In this document: piece by piece, positions 1 to 4,831 of the stretch | How positions within the stretch are numbered: position 1 is the first letter of the stretch | Layout of the letters: every line of letters starts with the position of its first letter | Assembly: GCA_012798645.1 (NCBI GenBank) | Contig: JAAZMU010000101.1 | Coordinates: 1 to 5,591, forward strand | DNA: 5,591 bases | Reading direction: 5' to 3' | From: Patescibacteria group bacterium | GTDB lineage: Bacteria; Patescibacteriota; Minisyncoccia; Minisyncoccales; Minisyncoccaceae | The notes under the pieces: model-generated | Databases searched by the model: none | Seen by the model: the letters and a program-made list of their open reading frames with translations, nothing else | Told to the model about the DNA's origin: nothing | Made by a program: the position numbers and the translations under genes

Positions 1-362
1 ATACCCTCTTTCATTTCAAGTATTCTTTGCTTTTGTTCGTCATAAGGAATGTCCCATAAAGGCGCCCCAATATTAGAGGCAACTATCTCTATATCATGCT
101 TTATAATCTCCTTTATTTCTTCACAATTACTTTGAACAAACTCAGGGGTTACCATTAAAAGACCAGGAATATTTCTTTGTTTCATCTCATTGACAAAGTT
201 AGCTAATCCTACGGTGTCTTTGTATTCAATTAAAATCATGATTGCCTTGGCTTTTTCCTTTGGTTGCTCGCTTTGAATTGGCTCTTCTACTTGAGAGGTG
301 AAATAGTAGATTCCGCCTAAAAGAAGAGCTAAGATTAGAGCGATGATTATATTTTTTTTCAT
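1..362 (-). CDS. Membrane-anchored polysaccharide deacetylase-like protein (partial, C-terminus outside window)
   Basis: The frame runs off the left edge; 120 codons are visible. Residues 4-21 form an uncleaved-looking hydrophobic anchor after a KK pair, followed by a polar linker (about 22-38). The globular domain would lie outside the membrane. From residue 40 a beta strand (AIMILIEY) and a helix lead into NIPGLLMVTPEFV and then HDIEIVASN, a layout like NodB/polysaccharide deacetylases, where 'atfFvtpefve...lv.hgheig.H' precedes a 'lsyeeqk.ei' helix; here DIPYDEQKQRILEMKEG fits that helix. The two metal-binding histidines expected after this strand are absent (NIGAPLWD instead), so the visible part looks catalytically degenerate. 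The start at 362 gives the anchor directly. No Shine-Dalgarno is seen; a TATAAT at 380-385 would leave a leader of about 11 bases. The family is inferred from pattern memory and is uncertain; the CDS itself is well supported by the anchor and the continuous frame. Confidence 0.6.
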   Translation of the reverse strand, partial: MKKNIIIALILALLLGGIYYFTSQVEEPIQSEQPKEKAKAIMILIEYKDTVGLANFVNEMKQRNIPGLLMVTPEFVQSNCEEIKEIIKHDIEIVASNIGAPLWDIPYDEQKQRILEMKEG

Positions 363-421
363 AACATTATAATTAACTGATTATACTTTAGAATAACATT
401 TAAAGAACCTTTCTTGCAAGT

Positions 422-1012
422 TTAGGGTCTATGGAATCCTAAGTCAGCGGGGTTGCTTCCGCCTGAGATATAGAGTAGCTTGCCACCTTGTTTTTCAAAC
501 TTACGTCTGAGCTTTTTAACTTGACTGGCTAAATTAAGAGTTTCTTCGCCTACGCTTTTTTTGATATAGCCTTTTGACCAGAAGTCAAGTATGAGCTTGC
601 TGTCTCCAAAAACTTTTTTAATGTTTTGTTTGATTGCTATTTCAAGTGCATACTTGCAGGCTAAAAGCTCGCCATAGTTATTGCTGGCATTTCCTTTAAC
701 TAAATGATGACCTTTTTCATTAACATCTAAGAAATCAACAAGTAGTTTGTCCCCGTTTTCATTAGTGACATTAATTTCAACGCCTTGTCCTCCTCCTGTG
801 CCTGCATCAAAGAAAATGCCTTTTTGGGTGGCAACACGTTTGATGGAATAGTCTGCTCCTAAATCAAGCCACTTCTGAGCTTCTTCTTTTGTTTCAAAGC
901 TTTTGTATTTGGCTTGTTTTCCTGAGACAATGCTCTGGCATTCATCCCAAGTGTTGACGATGCCTTGTTTGCTACCTACTAAGTAGGCGTAATATTTGGT
1001 TTTCTTTTTCAT
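422..1012 (-). CDS. rnhA: Ribonuclease HI with N-terminal viroplasmin/hybrid-binding domain
   Basis: Cleaves the RNA strand of RNA-DNA hybrids in the cytoplasm (R-loops, lagging-strand primers). The 196 residues fall into two domains. Residues 5-50 (KYYAYLVGSKQGIV, then FETKEEAQKWL) are the viroplasmin-type RNase H N-terminal domain that binds RNA/DNA hybrids. Residues 64-196 are the RNase H fold with the four expected carboxylates: D69 (IFFDAGTGGG), E115 (NNYGELLA), D137 (FGDSKLI) and D190 in the last motif (GGSNPADLGF). The final motif lacks the usual histidine before NPAD, as in many viroplasmin-fused forms. The length is normal for such fusions. The start at 1012 is the first ATG and sits seven bases after a good -10 box, implying leaderless translation. 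The deacetylase-like gene follows on the same strand after 59 bases and has its own copy of the upstream motif, so the two may be separately transcribed. Confidence 0.92.
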   Translation of the reverse strand: MKKKTKYYAYLVGSKQGIVNTWDECQSIVSGKQAKYKSFETKEEAQKWLDLGADYSIKRVATQKGIFFDAGTGGGQGVEINVTNENGDKLLVDFLDVNEKGHHLVKGNASNNYGELLACKYALEIAIKQNIKKVFGDSKLILDFWSKGYIKKSVGEETLNLASQVKKLRRKFEKQGGKLLYISGGSNPADLGFHRP

Positions 1013-1019
1013 TGGTATT

Positions 1020-1048
1020 ATAATAACTGATTAGAGTGGGATTGTAAA
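1020..1048 (-). promoter_or_regulatory. Promoter of the RNase H gene, probably leaderless
   Basis: On the minus strand, TTTACA (1048-1043), a 17-base spacer and TATTAT (1025-1020) form a near-consensus sigma-70 promoter. The -10 box is followed by AATACCA and then the ATG at 1012, so transcription would start at or one base before the start codon. There is no Shine-Dalgarno in the space between. Not experimentally supported. Confidence 0.5.
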
Positions 1049-1070
1049 ATGCTTGTATAGGCTTGTAAAG
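1041..1070. repeat. Three phased TTGTAWA decamer-like repeats
   Basis: ATTGTAAAAT, GCTTGTATAG and GCTTGTAAAG stand head to tail, with TTGTAWA recurring at 1042, 1053 and 1063, about one helical turn apart. The first copy overlaps the -35 box of the RNase H promoter. This may be a regulator binding array or simple sequence drift; the repeats are short. Confidence 0.35.
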
Positions 1071-1143
1071 GCAATTTAGAAATGTCATACCACCGAGCAA
1101 TTTAGAAATGTCATACCGCCAAGCAATTTAGAAATGTCATACC
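1071..1143. repeat. Three perfect 21-bp direct repeats, 26-bp period (iteron-like or IS-end-like)
   Basis: Identical 21-bp units start at 1071, 1097 and 1123; each contains AATTTAGAAATGTCATAC. The two 5-bp gaps are similar but not identical (ACCGA, GCCAA). Perfect repeats with degenerate gaps imply selection on the unit, as for a protein binding site. The size and spacing resemble replication iterons or the reiterated transposase-binding sites at the ends of some DDE-transposase elements. I recall AGAAATGTC-type repeats from such element ends but cannot confirm this. The gaps are too short for a CRISPR array, and no rep or transposase gene is present in the window. Confidence 0.85.
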
Positions 1144-1150
1144 TAAAATT

Positions 1151-1175
1151 GCACAGGTCCAGGAACATGTTGTGC
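1151..1175. repeat. Intergenic palindromic element, copy 1 (diverged)
   Basis: Begins GCACAGG and ends TGTGC like the copies at 2258 and 3173, but the interior has changed (GGTCCAGGAACATGT), so the inner palindrome is AACATGTT instead of GTTCATGAAC. Similarity to copy 2 continues on the right: GCACTATAA here against GCACTTTAA there, then AGGCTTATGTTGTATT here against AGGCTCGTGTTGTATT there. The full element is therefore nearer 60 bp (to about 1207). It starts eight bases after the 21-bp direct repeats end. Confidence 0.75.
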
Positions 1176-1204
1176 ACTATAATTTATTTGAGGCTTATGT
1201 TGTA

Positions 1205-1233
1205 TTGGACAAGCCTCTTATTTTAATGATAAC
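1205..1233 (+). promoter_or_regulatory. Candidate promoter of the antitoxin-toxin pair
   Basis: TTGGAC (1205-1210), a 17-base spacer and GATAAC (1228-1233) form a plausible sigma-70 promoter. The operator palindrome starts two bases after the -10 box and would cover the transcription start. The -10 match is only moderate. Confidence 0.4.
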
Positions 1234-1234
1234 A

Positions 1235-1255
1235 TTGTAATACAAAGTATTACAA
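1235..1255. promoter_or_regulatory. Palindromic operator upstream of the RHH antitoxin
   Basis: TTGTAATAC, a three-base AAA centre and GTATTACAA form a perfect inverted repeat with 9-bp arms, ending 14 bases before the antitoxin ATG at 1270. Ribbon-helix-helix antitoxins typically bind such palindromes as paired dimers and repress their own operon, alone or with the toxin. Position and symmetry strongly suggest this role here; binding itself is inferred. Confidence 0.7.
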
Positions 1256-1269
1256 ATAAACTAAAAACT

Positions 1270-1485
1270 ATGAGGAAAATATTAAATATTTCATTATCTA
1301 AAGATTTAGCAGAAATTGTTAAAAAAGAAGTGGAGCAAGGGGGATATAGCTCTGTGTCAGAATATATCAGGTTTTTAATTAGAAAAGAAAAAGGAGAAGA
1401 TCTTTTAAAAGAATTAATCCAAAGTGAAAAAGAAATAAAAGCAGGCAATTTCAAAGAGTTAAAATCTCTAGATGATTTGAAATGA
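1270..1485 (+). CDS. Ribbon-helix-helix (ParD/CopG-type) antitoxin
   Basis: A 71-residue protein with the layout of RHH antitoxins. A short N-terminal strand (RKILNISLS, residues 2-10) would insert in the DNA major groove as a dimer. Helix A follows (KDLAEIVKKEVEQG), then the family hallmark turn and helix B, GGYSSVSEYIRFLIR (24-38). The charged tail (about 39-71, EKGEDLLKELIQSEKEIKAG) would wrap and neutralise the toxin. It is one of only two plus-strand coding frames here, behind its own palindromic operator. The stop at 1483-1485 overlaps the next ATG in an ATGA junction, the usual translational coupling of antitoxin to toxin. No Shine-Dalgarno is seen. The family is clear; ParD versus other CopG-like subgroups cannot be separated by eye. 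Confidence 0.87.
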   Translation: MRKILNISLSKDLAEIVKKEVEQGGYSSVSEYIRFLIRKEKGEDLLKELIQSEKEIKAGNFKELKSLDDLK

Positions 1486-1619
1486 AAAATGAAAATATTT
1501 TTATTCATCAACCTTTGAAAAAAGATTTAAAGCTTTTAAGAATAAACAAAAGGTCAATATGTTGTAGACGCATACTTGGGCGTATTTACCACTATAATCC
1601 GCTACAATCTACTATATAG
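1482..1619 (+). pseudogene. Truncated RelE/ParE-type toxin remnant
   Basis: A 45-codon frame starts at the ATG that overlaps the antitoxin stop, exactly where the toxin is expected. The first residues (NIFIHQPLKKDLKLLR) resemble the opening strand and first helix of RelE/ParE toxins, which typically begin with a strand followed by 'f.kdlkkl'. After about residue 23 (near base 1550) the sequence (SICCRRILGRIYHYNPLQSTI) no longer looks like that family, and it stops at 1617-1619, about half the usual 85-100 residues. No continuation is seen in other frames before the CYTH gene at 1680. The simplest reading is a toxin whose 3' part was replaced or deleted, leaving the antitoxin. The toxin family rests on position plus a short motif. 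Confidence 0.5.
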
Positions 1620-1628
1620 CCTATAGTG
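1562..1628. other. Structured intergenic sequence behind the toxin remnant
   Basis: TTGTAG (1562-1567) can pair with CTACAA (1602-1607), enclosing an ACGC/GCGT hairpin, and CACTATA (1590-1596) can pair with TATAGTG (1622-1628). On the minus strand the middle part reads as three imperfect decamers: TAGTAGATTG, TAGCGGATTA, TAGTGGTAAA (1614-1585). It begins near where toxin similarity is lost, so it may be the end of whatever replaced the toxin. No terminator-like T run follows. Confidence 0.35.
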
Positions 1629-1679
1629 TTAAACTATTACTAAACTAATATCCATGAACAACATTTTAACAAATTATGC

Positions 1680-2192
1680 TTAAGAAATGTCTTTTTTGTA
1701 TTCCTCCTCTAAAGCTAAATAGGCTTTTGTGATTCTTTCTTTGCTGTTTAATCCAAGTATATTTATTACATTTTCAATGTGTTTTTTCTCCCCTTCAATT
1801 TCAATGAAGTCTCCAAAGTATAATTTATCTAATGAAATTTTTGTGTTTAGAAATTCGGTTTCTTGCCTTACCTTTTCAAAAGTTTTGATTTTATTAAACC
1901 CTAAGGCTTTTAAAACAGCTTTTCCGTGTTTTAAGCTTTGAATTTTTACTGAGTATTCATTTCTTTCAAAGTAATTATTTTGTTTTTTTGTTTTGACTTT
2001 AACGGTCAAGACAATCTCTCCTTTTTCGTCTCTAATTCTAGGAAATATGCCTTGCTCAATTGAAGTTTTAGAAAAAAAGCTATAAGTTGTTTGCTTGTAT
2101 GGCTTTTCAAAATAAGATCCTAAGTTTATGAGCTTTTCTTTTATGTCTTTTAGTTTATTTAGTTTGAATTTTACTTCTATTTCTTTTTGCAT
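1680..2192 (-). CDS. CYTH-domain protein (class IV adenylate cyclase / triphosphatase family)
   Basis: CYTH proteins form an eight-stranded tunnel that binds triphosphates with divalent metal; members are CyaB-type adenylate cyclases, thiamine triphosphatases or inorganic triphosphatases. The 170 residues are full length for one domain. The signature ExExK is at the N-terminus (E4-I-E6-V-K8). Tunnel basic and acidic residues follow in order: R52-x-R54, K65-x-K67, E76 and E79, K107 with R109, D122, E131-x-E133 (FIEIEG), and a late basic residue near K156 (ITKAYLALEEEY). All key positions appear intact, so the protein is probably active, but the reaction cannot be told from sequence. The start at 2192 is fixed by the motif lying at residue 4. 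No Shine-Dalgarno precedes it, only an AT-rich leader. It stands alone between structured intergenic DNA on both sides. Confidence 0.88.
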   Translation of the reverse strand: MQKEIEVKFKLNKLKDIKEKLINLGSYFEKPYKQTTYSFFSKTSIEQGIFPRIRDEKGEIVLTVKVKTKKQNNYFERNEYSVKIQSLKHGKAVLKALGFNKIKTFEKVRQETEFLNTKISLDKLYFGDFIEIEGEKKHIENVINILGLNSKERITKAYLALEEEYKKDIS

Positions 2193-2257
2193 TTTGTTTA
2201 TTTCAATTTATTAATATTATCGATGGTTATCCATGCTGACATCGCCCCATAACCGCT

Positions 2258-2282
2258 GCACAGGTTCATGAACATCTTGTGC
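2258..2282. repeat. Intergenic palindromic element, copy 2
   Basis: GCACAG, then the perfect 10-bp palindrome GTTCATGAAC, then ATCTTGTGC. The outer arms GCACAGG and CTTGTGC pair over 7 bp with one G-U. All 25 bases match copy 3 at 3173, in the same orientation; the following GCACTTTAAGTTTA is also close to copy 3. It lies 40 bases past the stop codon of the acetyltransferase gene. No T run follows on either strand, so it is not a classical intrinsic terminator. Confidence 0.85.
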
Positions 2283-2322
2283 ACTTTAAGTTTAGAATCT
2301 TTAAGGCTCGTGTTGTATTATT

Positions 2323-2919
2323 TTAAATATTTTTTTCTATGAAATGTGTAGAGTGTTCATCCCAATATTTCTTATACACTCTTTGTTTTCCCTTATCAAA
2401 ATTTAATTGATACATTCTGAATGTAACTAATATATTCTTAGGTTGCCATTGCTCTTTATATGAATATTTATAAGTCATTCCTAGCTTAGCCATTACTCTC
2501 CCACTACTAGGGTTATTAATATCATGGGTGGCAGTGACATATGTAAATCCATCCTTTCTTACTTGCTTTAAAACAGCATTACAGGCTTCCGTTACAATTC
2601 CCTTATTCCAAAACTCTCTTTGTAATCCGTAACCTAAATCATGGCTGTCAGCGGTGCTTATATTAACATATCCGATTGGTATGTTCTTGCTTTTTAAGCA
2701 TATTGCATATTTATATCCACTTGGTTGCCTATATACCTCTGTGTAATTATCTTTAAAGAACTTTTCAGCCTCTTCCAAGGTTTTTAAAGGGAACCATGGC
2801 AAGTGGGTATTTACTTCTTTGTCTTTGAGGATGGAGAATAAAGGGATGATGTCGTTTTTAGTAAACTTCCTTAATATTAATCTTTCTGTTTCTAATTTTG
2901 GTGTATTGATGCTTTTCAT
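2323..2919 (-). CDS. GNAT family N-acetyltransferase (RimJ/RimL-like)
   Basis: Transfers acetyl from acetyl-CoA to an amine. The RimJ/RimL-like branch acetylates protein N-termini, antibiotics or small amines; the substrate here is unknown. The opening LETERLILRKFTKNDI (residues 9-24) is the classic start of this branch. Strand 4 and the CoA-binding motif A lie around 92-117: LGYGLQREFWNKGIVTEA, with the pyrophosphate loop REFWNKG in place of Q/RxxGxG. Motif B follows at about 134-150 (INNPSSGRVMAKLGMTY), the NxxSxxvxxKLGF element. The length of 198 is normal, with a basic tail after residue 175. The start at 2919 puts the family motif at its usual position. A TATAAG at 2929-2934 would give a near-leaderless mRNA. 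It stands alone, with repeat-bearing spacers on both sides. Confidence 0.92.
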   Translation of the reverse strand: MKSINTPKLETERLILRKFTKNDIIPLFSILKDKEVNTHLPWFPLKTLEEAEKFFKDNYTEVYRQPSGYKYAICLKSKNIPIGYVNISTADSHDLGYGLQREFWNKGIVTEACNAVLKQVRKDGFTYVTATHDINNPSSGRVMAKLGMTYKYSYKEQWQPKNILVTFRMYQLNFDKGKQRVYKKYWDEHSTHFIEKNI

Positions 2920-3067
2920 GCTTTTGTTCTTATAGAGAATTGTATTGGGGCAGTGTTTTTTGAACGAAGTTCGAACATTTCTTGAGCAAAATCCTGAAAA
3001 CTAATTTGGACTCGACGGATCAAACTATTTTTCTGGGGGAATGGAATTTGCCCCGCCTCGACTTTCT

Positions 3068-3108
3068 TCCCGCCCACAGGAGGGGTCTAGGGAGAAATGT
3101 GGGCGGGA
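3068..3108 (+). terminator. Strong hairpin, terminator-like on the plus strand
   Basis: TCCCGCCCACA (3068-3078) and TGTGGGCGGGA (3098-3108) pair perfectly over 11 bp, seven of them G-C, around a 19-base loop. On the plus strand the stem is followed by TTTT (3109-3112) and a seven-T run at 3123-3129, which fits an intrinsic terminator with an imperfect tail. No plus-strand gene precedes it. On the minus strand, downstream of the LRV gene, no T run follows, so there it would act only as a stable 3' structure. Confidence 0.45.
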
Positions 3109-3172
3109 TTTTGAATCTTTCCTTTTTTTGCTTCCGAATTTCGTACCAGTTGAAACTGGCGCGCCACCTATT

Positions 3173-3197
3173 GCACAGGTTCATGAACATCTTGTGC
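3173..3197. repeat. Intergenic palindromic element, copy 3
   Basis: Identical over 25 bases to copy 2 (2258-2282) and in the same orientation. The right flank is also related (GCGCTTTGAGTTTA against GCACTTTAAGTTTA). It ends 28 bases before the stop codon of the LRV gene, so both perfect copies lie a short way past the 3' end of a minus-strand gene. Confidence 0.85.
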
Positions 3198-3225
3198 GCT
3201 TTGAGTTTAAGATAATTTAAAAGTG

Positions 3226-4788
3226 TTAATATTTTATTCTTTGAGAAGCATACCTCCTAACACCATAATCCTTGTCTTCTGCTAATTCTTTTAAAGTATC
3301 CAAGGGGGTGTTTGGATTTTGTGCAACTAACCTTCTTACAGCTCTGGATTCGTCATTGCTTAGTTTCATAAGGGCATTTTCTGGAGTGTTTCTATTCCAT
3401 GCAACGGACATTCTTACCCATTCGGTTTTGTCATTGCTCTGCTCTTCTAATAATTCTTTTGGTGTGTTTTTATGCTCTGCAATCCTTGCCCTTACAAGTT
3501 CAGATTCGTCATTACTTAACTTTTTTAAAACTTCTAAGGGGGTGTTTAAGTTCCTTGCTACTTCATGCCTTATAGCCGCCTCGTCATTGCTTAATTTCTC
3601 TAGTGCCTTTTGGGGAGTGTTTGGGTTTTCTGCGACTGCCTTTCTTACAAACCATATGTTGTCATTGCTTAATTTCTCTAAAACCTCTTTTGAAGTGTTT
3701 GGGTTTTCTGCAACTCTGCTTCTTAGATCCTCTTCGTTGTCATTGCTTAATTTCTCTAAAACCTCTTTTGAAGTGTTTGGGTTTAGTATAACCATCCTTC
3801 TTACAGGCTCGTAGTTATCATTGCTTAGGCTTTCCAAGTCTTGCAAAGAAGTGCTAGGGTTTCCTGCAACTTTTATTTTTGTTAACACACTTTCATCTTT
3901 GCTTAATTTCCTTAATACCTTTGGGGGAGTGTTTGGGTTTTCTGCGACTGCCTTTCTCACGTCCCCTGACTCGTCATTGCTTAATTTTTCTAATATGTGT
4001 TGGGGAATGTTTGGGTTTTCTGCGACTGCCTTTCTCACGTCCCCTGACTCGTCATTGCTTAATTTTTCTAATATGTGTTGGGGAATGTTTGGGTTTTCTG
4101 CGACTGCCTTTCTCACGTCCCCTGACTCGTCATTACTTAATTTTTCTAATATGTCTAAAGATACATTAGGATTATTTACCGTGGATGATCTTATATATTC
4201 AGACTCGTCATTGCTTAATTTTTCCAAGAAAGCTTGGGAAATGTTTGGGTTTTGCGCAACACATCCTCTCACGGTTTCTTCTTGGTCACAGTTTAACTCT
4301 TCTAATAATTCCATGGGGGTATATTCACTTATTGCAAGATCTGCTCTTGTTATTTCGGACGAATCTTTGCTTAATTTCCTTAATACATTTTGTGGAGTGC
4401 TTGGGTTTTGTGCGACAAAACCTCTTACATCTTCTGACTCGTCATTGCTTAATTTTTCTAAAGTCTCTTTTGAAGTGTTTGGATTTTCTGCAACCCTCGT
4501 TCTTATATCCTCTGAAGTATATTCACTTAACTCTTTTAATAAGAATGAGGAAGTTATTAGTTTGATCTCTTCAAAGTTTTCTTCGTAAAATGGTAGTGTT
4601 GTATCAAGGTCTTTCTTTATTTCTTCTTCCAATATATTTGTTAATTTTTCTAAAGCCTTTGTTAACACTAAAATCTCTTCTTTATTTTCTTCAGGATTAT
4701 TAAGAAGTAAGTCAAGTTTTTGCTTGATTTCCTTTGCTTCTTCTACTGTATCTTTAGGTTGTGCTTGCGAATTTTCAAACTTATTCAT
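3226..4788 (-). CDS. LRV-like tandem repeat protein (16.5 repeats of 26 residues)
   Basis: A 520-residue cytoplasmic-looking protein without signal or membrane segment. Residues 13-62 are charged, probably coiled-coil helices (EEAKEIKQKLDLLL, ILVLTKALEKLTNILEEEI). From residue 95 to 509 there are sixteen repeats plus a final partial one (510-520). The consensus is VRxxVAENPNTPxxxLEKLSNDESxx, 26 residues except repeat 12 (381-405), which has 25. This matches the leucine-rich repeat variant (LRV) pattern VRxxVAxNPxTPxxxLxxLAxDxxxx, whose repeats stack as alternating helices into a curved solenoid used for protein binding. The N-terminal cysteine cluster of the Azotobacter LRV protein is not seen; the only cysteines are in repeats 3 and 4. 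Repeat 3 is the most diverged; repeats 6 and 7 are identical. The partner is unknown. The start at 4788 is the first ATG, with no Shine-Dalgarno, 43 bases after tRNA-Ser. Confidence 0.88.
   Translation of the reverse strand: MNKFENSQAQPKDTVEEAKEIKQKLDLLLNNPEENKEEILVLTKALEKLTNILEEEIKKDLDTTLPFYEENFEEIKLITSSFLLKELSEYTSEDIRTRVAENPNTSKETLEKLSNDESEDVRGFVAQNPSTPQNVLRKLSKDSSEITRADLAISEYTPMELLEELNCDQEETVRGCVAQNPNISQAFLEKLSNDESEYIRSSTVNNPNVSLDILEKLSNDESGDVRKAVAENPNIPQHILEKLSNDESGDVRKAVAENPNIPQHILEKLSNDESGDVRKAVAENPNTPPKVLRKLSKDESVLTKIKVAGNPSTSLQDLESLSNDNYEPVRRMVILNPNTSKEVLEKLSNDNEEDLRSRVAENPNTSKEVLEKLSNDNIWFVRKAVAENPNTPQKALEKLSNDEAAIRHEVARNLNTPLEVLKKLSNDESELVRARIAEHKNTPKELLEEQSNDKTEWVRMSVAWNRNTPENALMKLSNDESRAVRRLVAQNPNTPLDTLKELAEDKDYGVRRYASQRIKY
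3931..4154. repeat. 78-bp tandem DNA repeat within the LRV gene (2.9 copies)
   Basis: Units begin at 3931, 4009 and 4087. Bases 3931-4056 and 4009-4134 are identical (126 bases); the third unit has one change at 4135 and then diverges at 4155. The unit is exactly one 26-residue protein repeat, so gain or loss keeps the frame. Other repeats in the gene share only the protein pattern, so this block marks a recent expansion. Confidence 0.92.
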
Positions 4789-4831
4789 ATTAAAAATTAA
4801 TTAGGAATTCAGGCTTTTAATCCATGATGTG

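Larger units (their letters stand above)
2920..3225. other. G+C-rich gene-free island with hairpins
   Basis: A 306-base spacer with no convincing gene. Bases 3001-3120 are 50% G+C, clearly above the flanking genes. It holds GAACGAAGTTCGAAC (2962-2976, nested short inverted repeats), GGGG/CCCC arms at 3036-3039 and 3051-3054, the strong 11-bp hairpin at 3068-3108, and palindrome copy 3 at its right end. A 77-codon plus-strand frame (2982-3215) runs through everything, including the hairpin and palindrome, and shows no protein-like pattern. The composition and structure suggest a non-coding RNA or an inserted element; which one is open. Confidence 0.5.

Noticed and set aside
1071..1143. CRISPR array
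   Set aside because: The gaps between the three repeats are only 5 bp and nearly alike, so they cannot be spacers.
1218..1511. 97-codon minus-strand frame opposite the antitoxin
   Set aside because: It lies antisense to a clear RHH antitoxin and its operator; composition is Phe/Ser-rich as expected for a shadow frame.
1729..1941. 70-codon plus-strand frame inside the CYTH gene
   Set aside because: Antisense shadow of a gene with intact CYTH motifs.
2258..2282. Intrinsic terminator of the acetyltransferase gene
   Set aside because: The stem has only 5-7 pairs with a G-U and no T run follows on the minus strand.
2962..2976. LexA (SOS) box GAACNNNNGTTC
   Set aside because: The half-sites here are separated by three bases, not four, and no SOS gene adjoins it.
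2258..3197. Integron attC sites
   Set aside because: The elements lack the GTTRRRY/RYYYAAC core pair in the right arrangement and no integron integrase is visible; kept only as a loose analogy.
2982..3215. 77-codon plus-strand frame through the G+C-rich island
   Set aside because: It runs across the strong hairpin and the palindromic element, has no recognisable protein pattern, and its end simply falls in the spacer.
3272..4588. Long plus-strand open frames opposite the LRV gene (up to 255 codons)
   Set aside because: They mirror the minus-strand repeat units codon for codon and read as low-complexity Leu/Ser/Phe strings; the minus-strand frame has the conserved family pattern.
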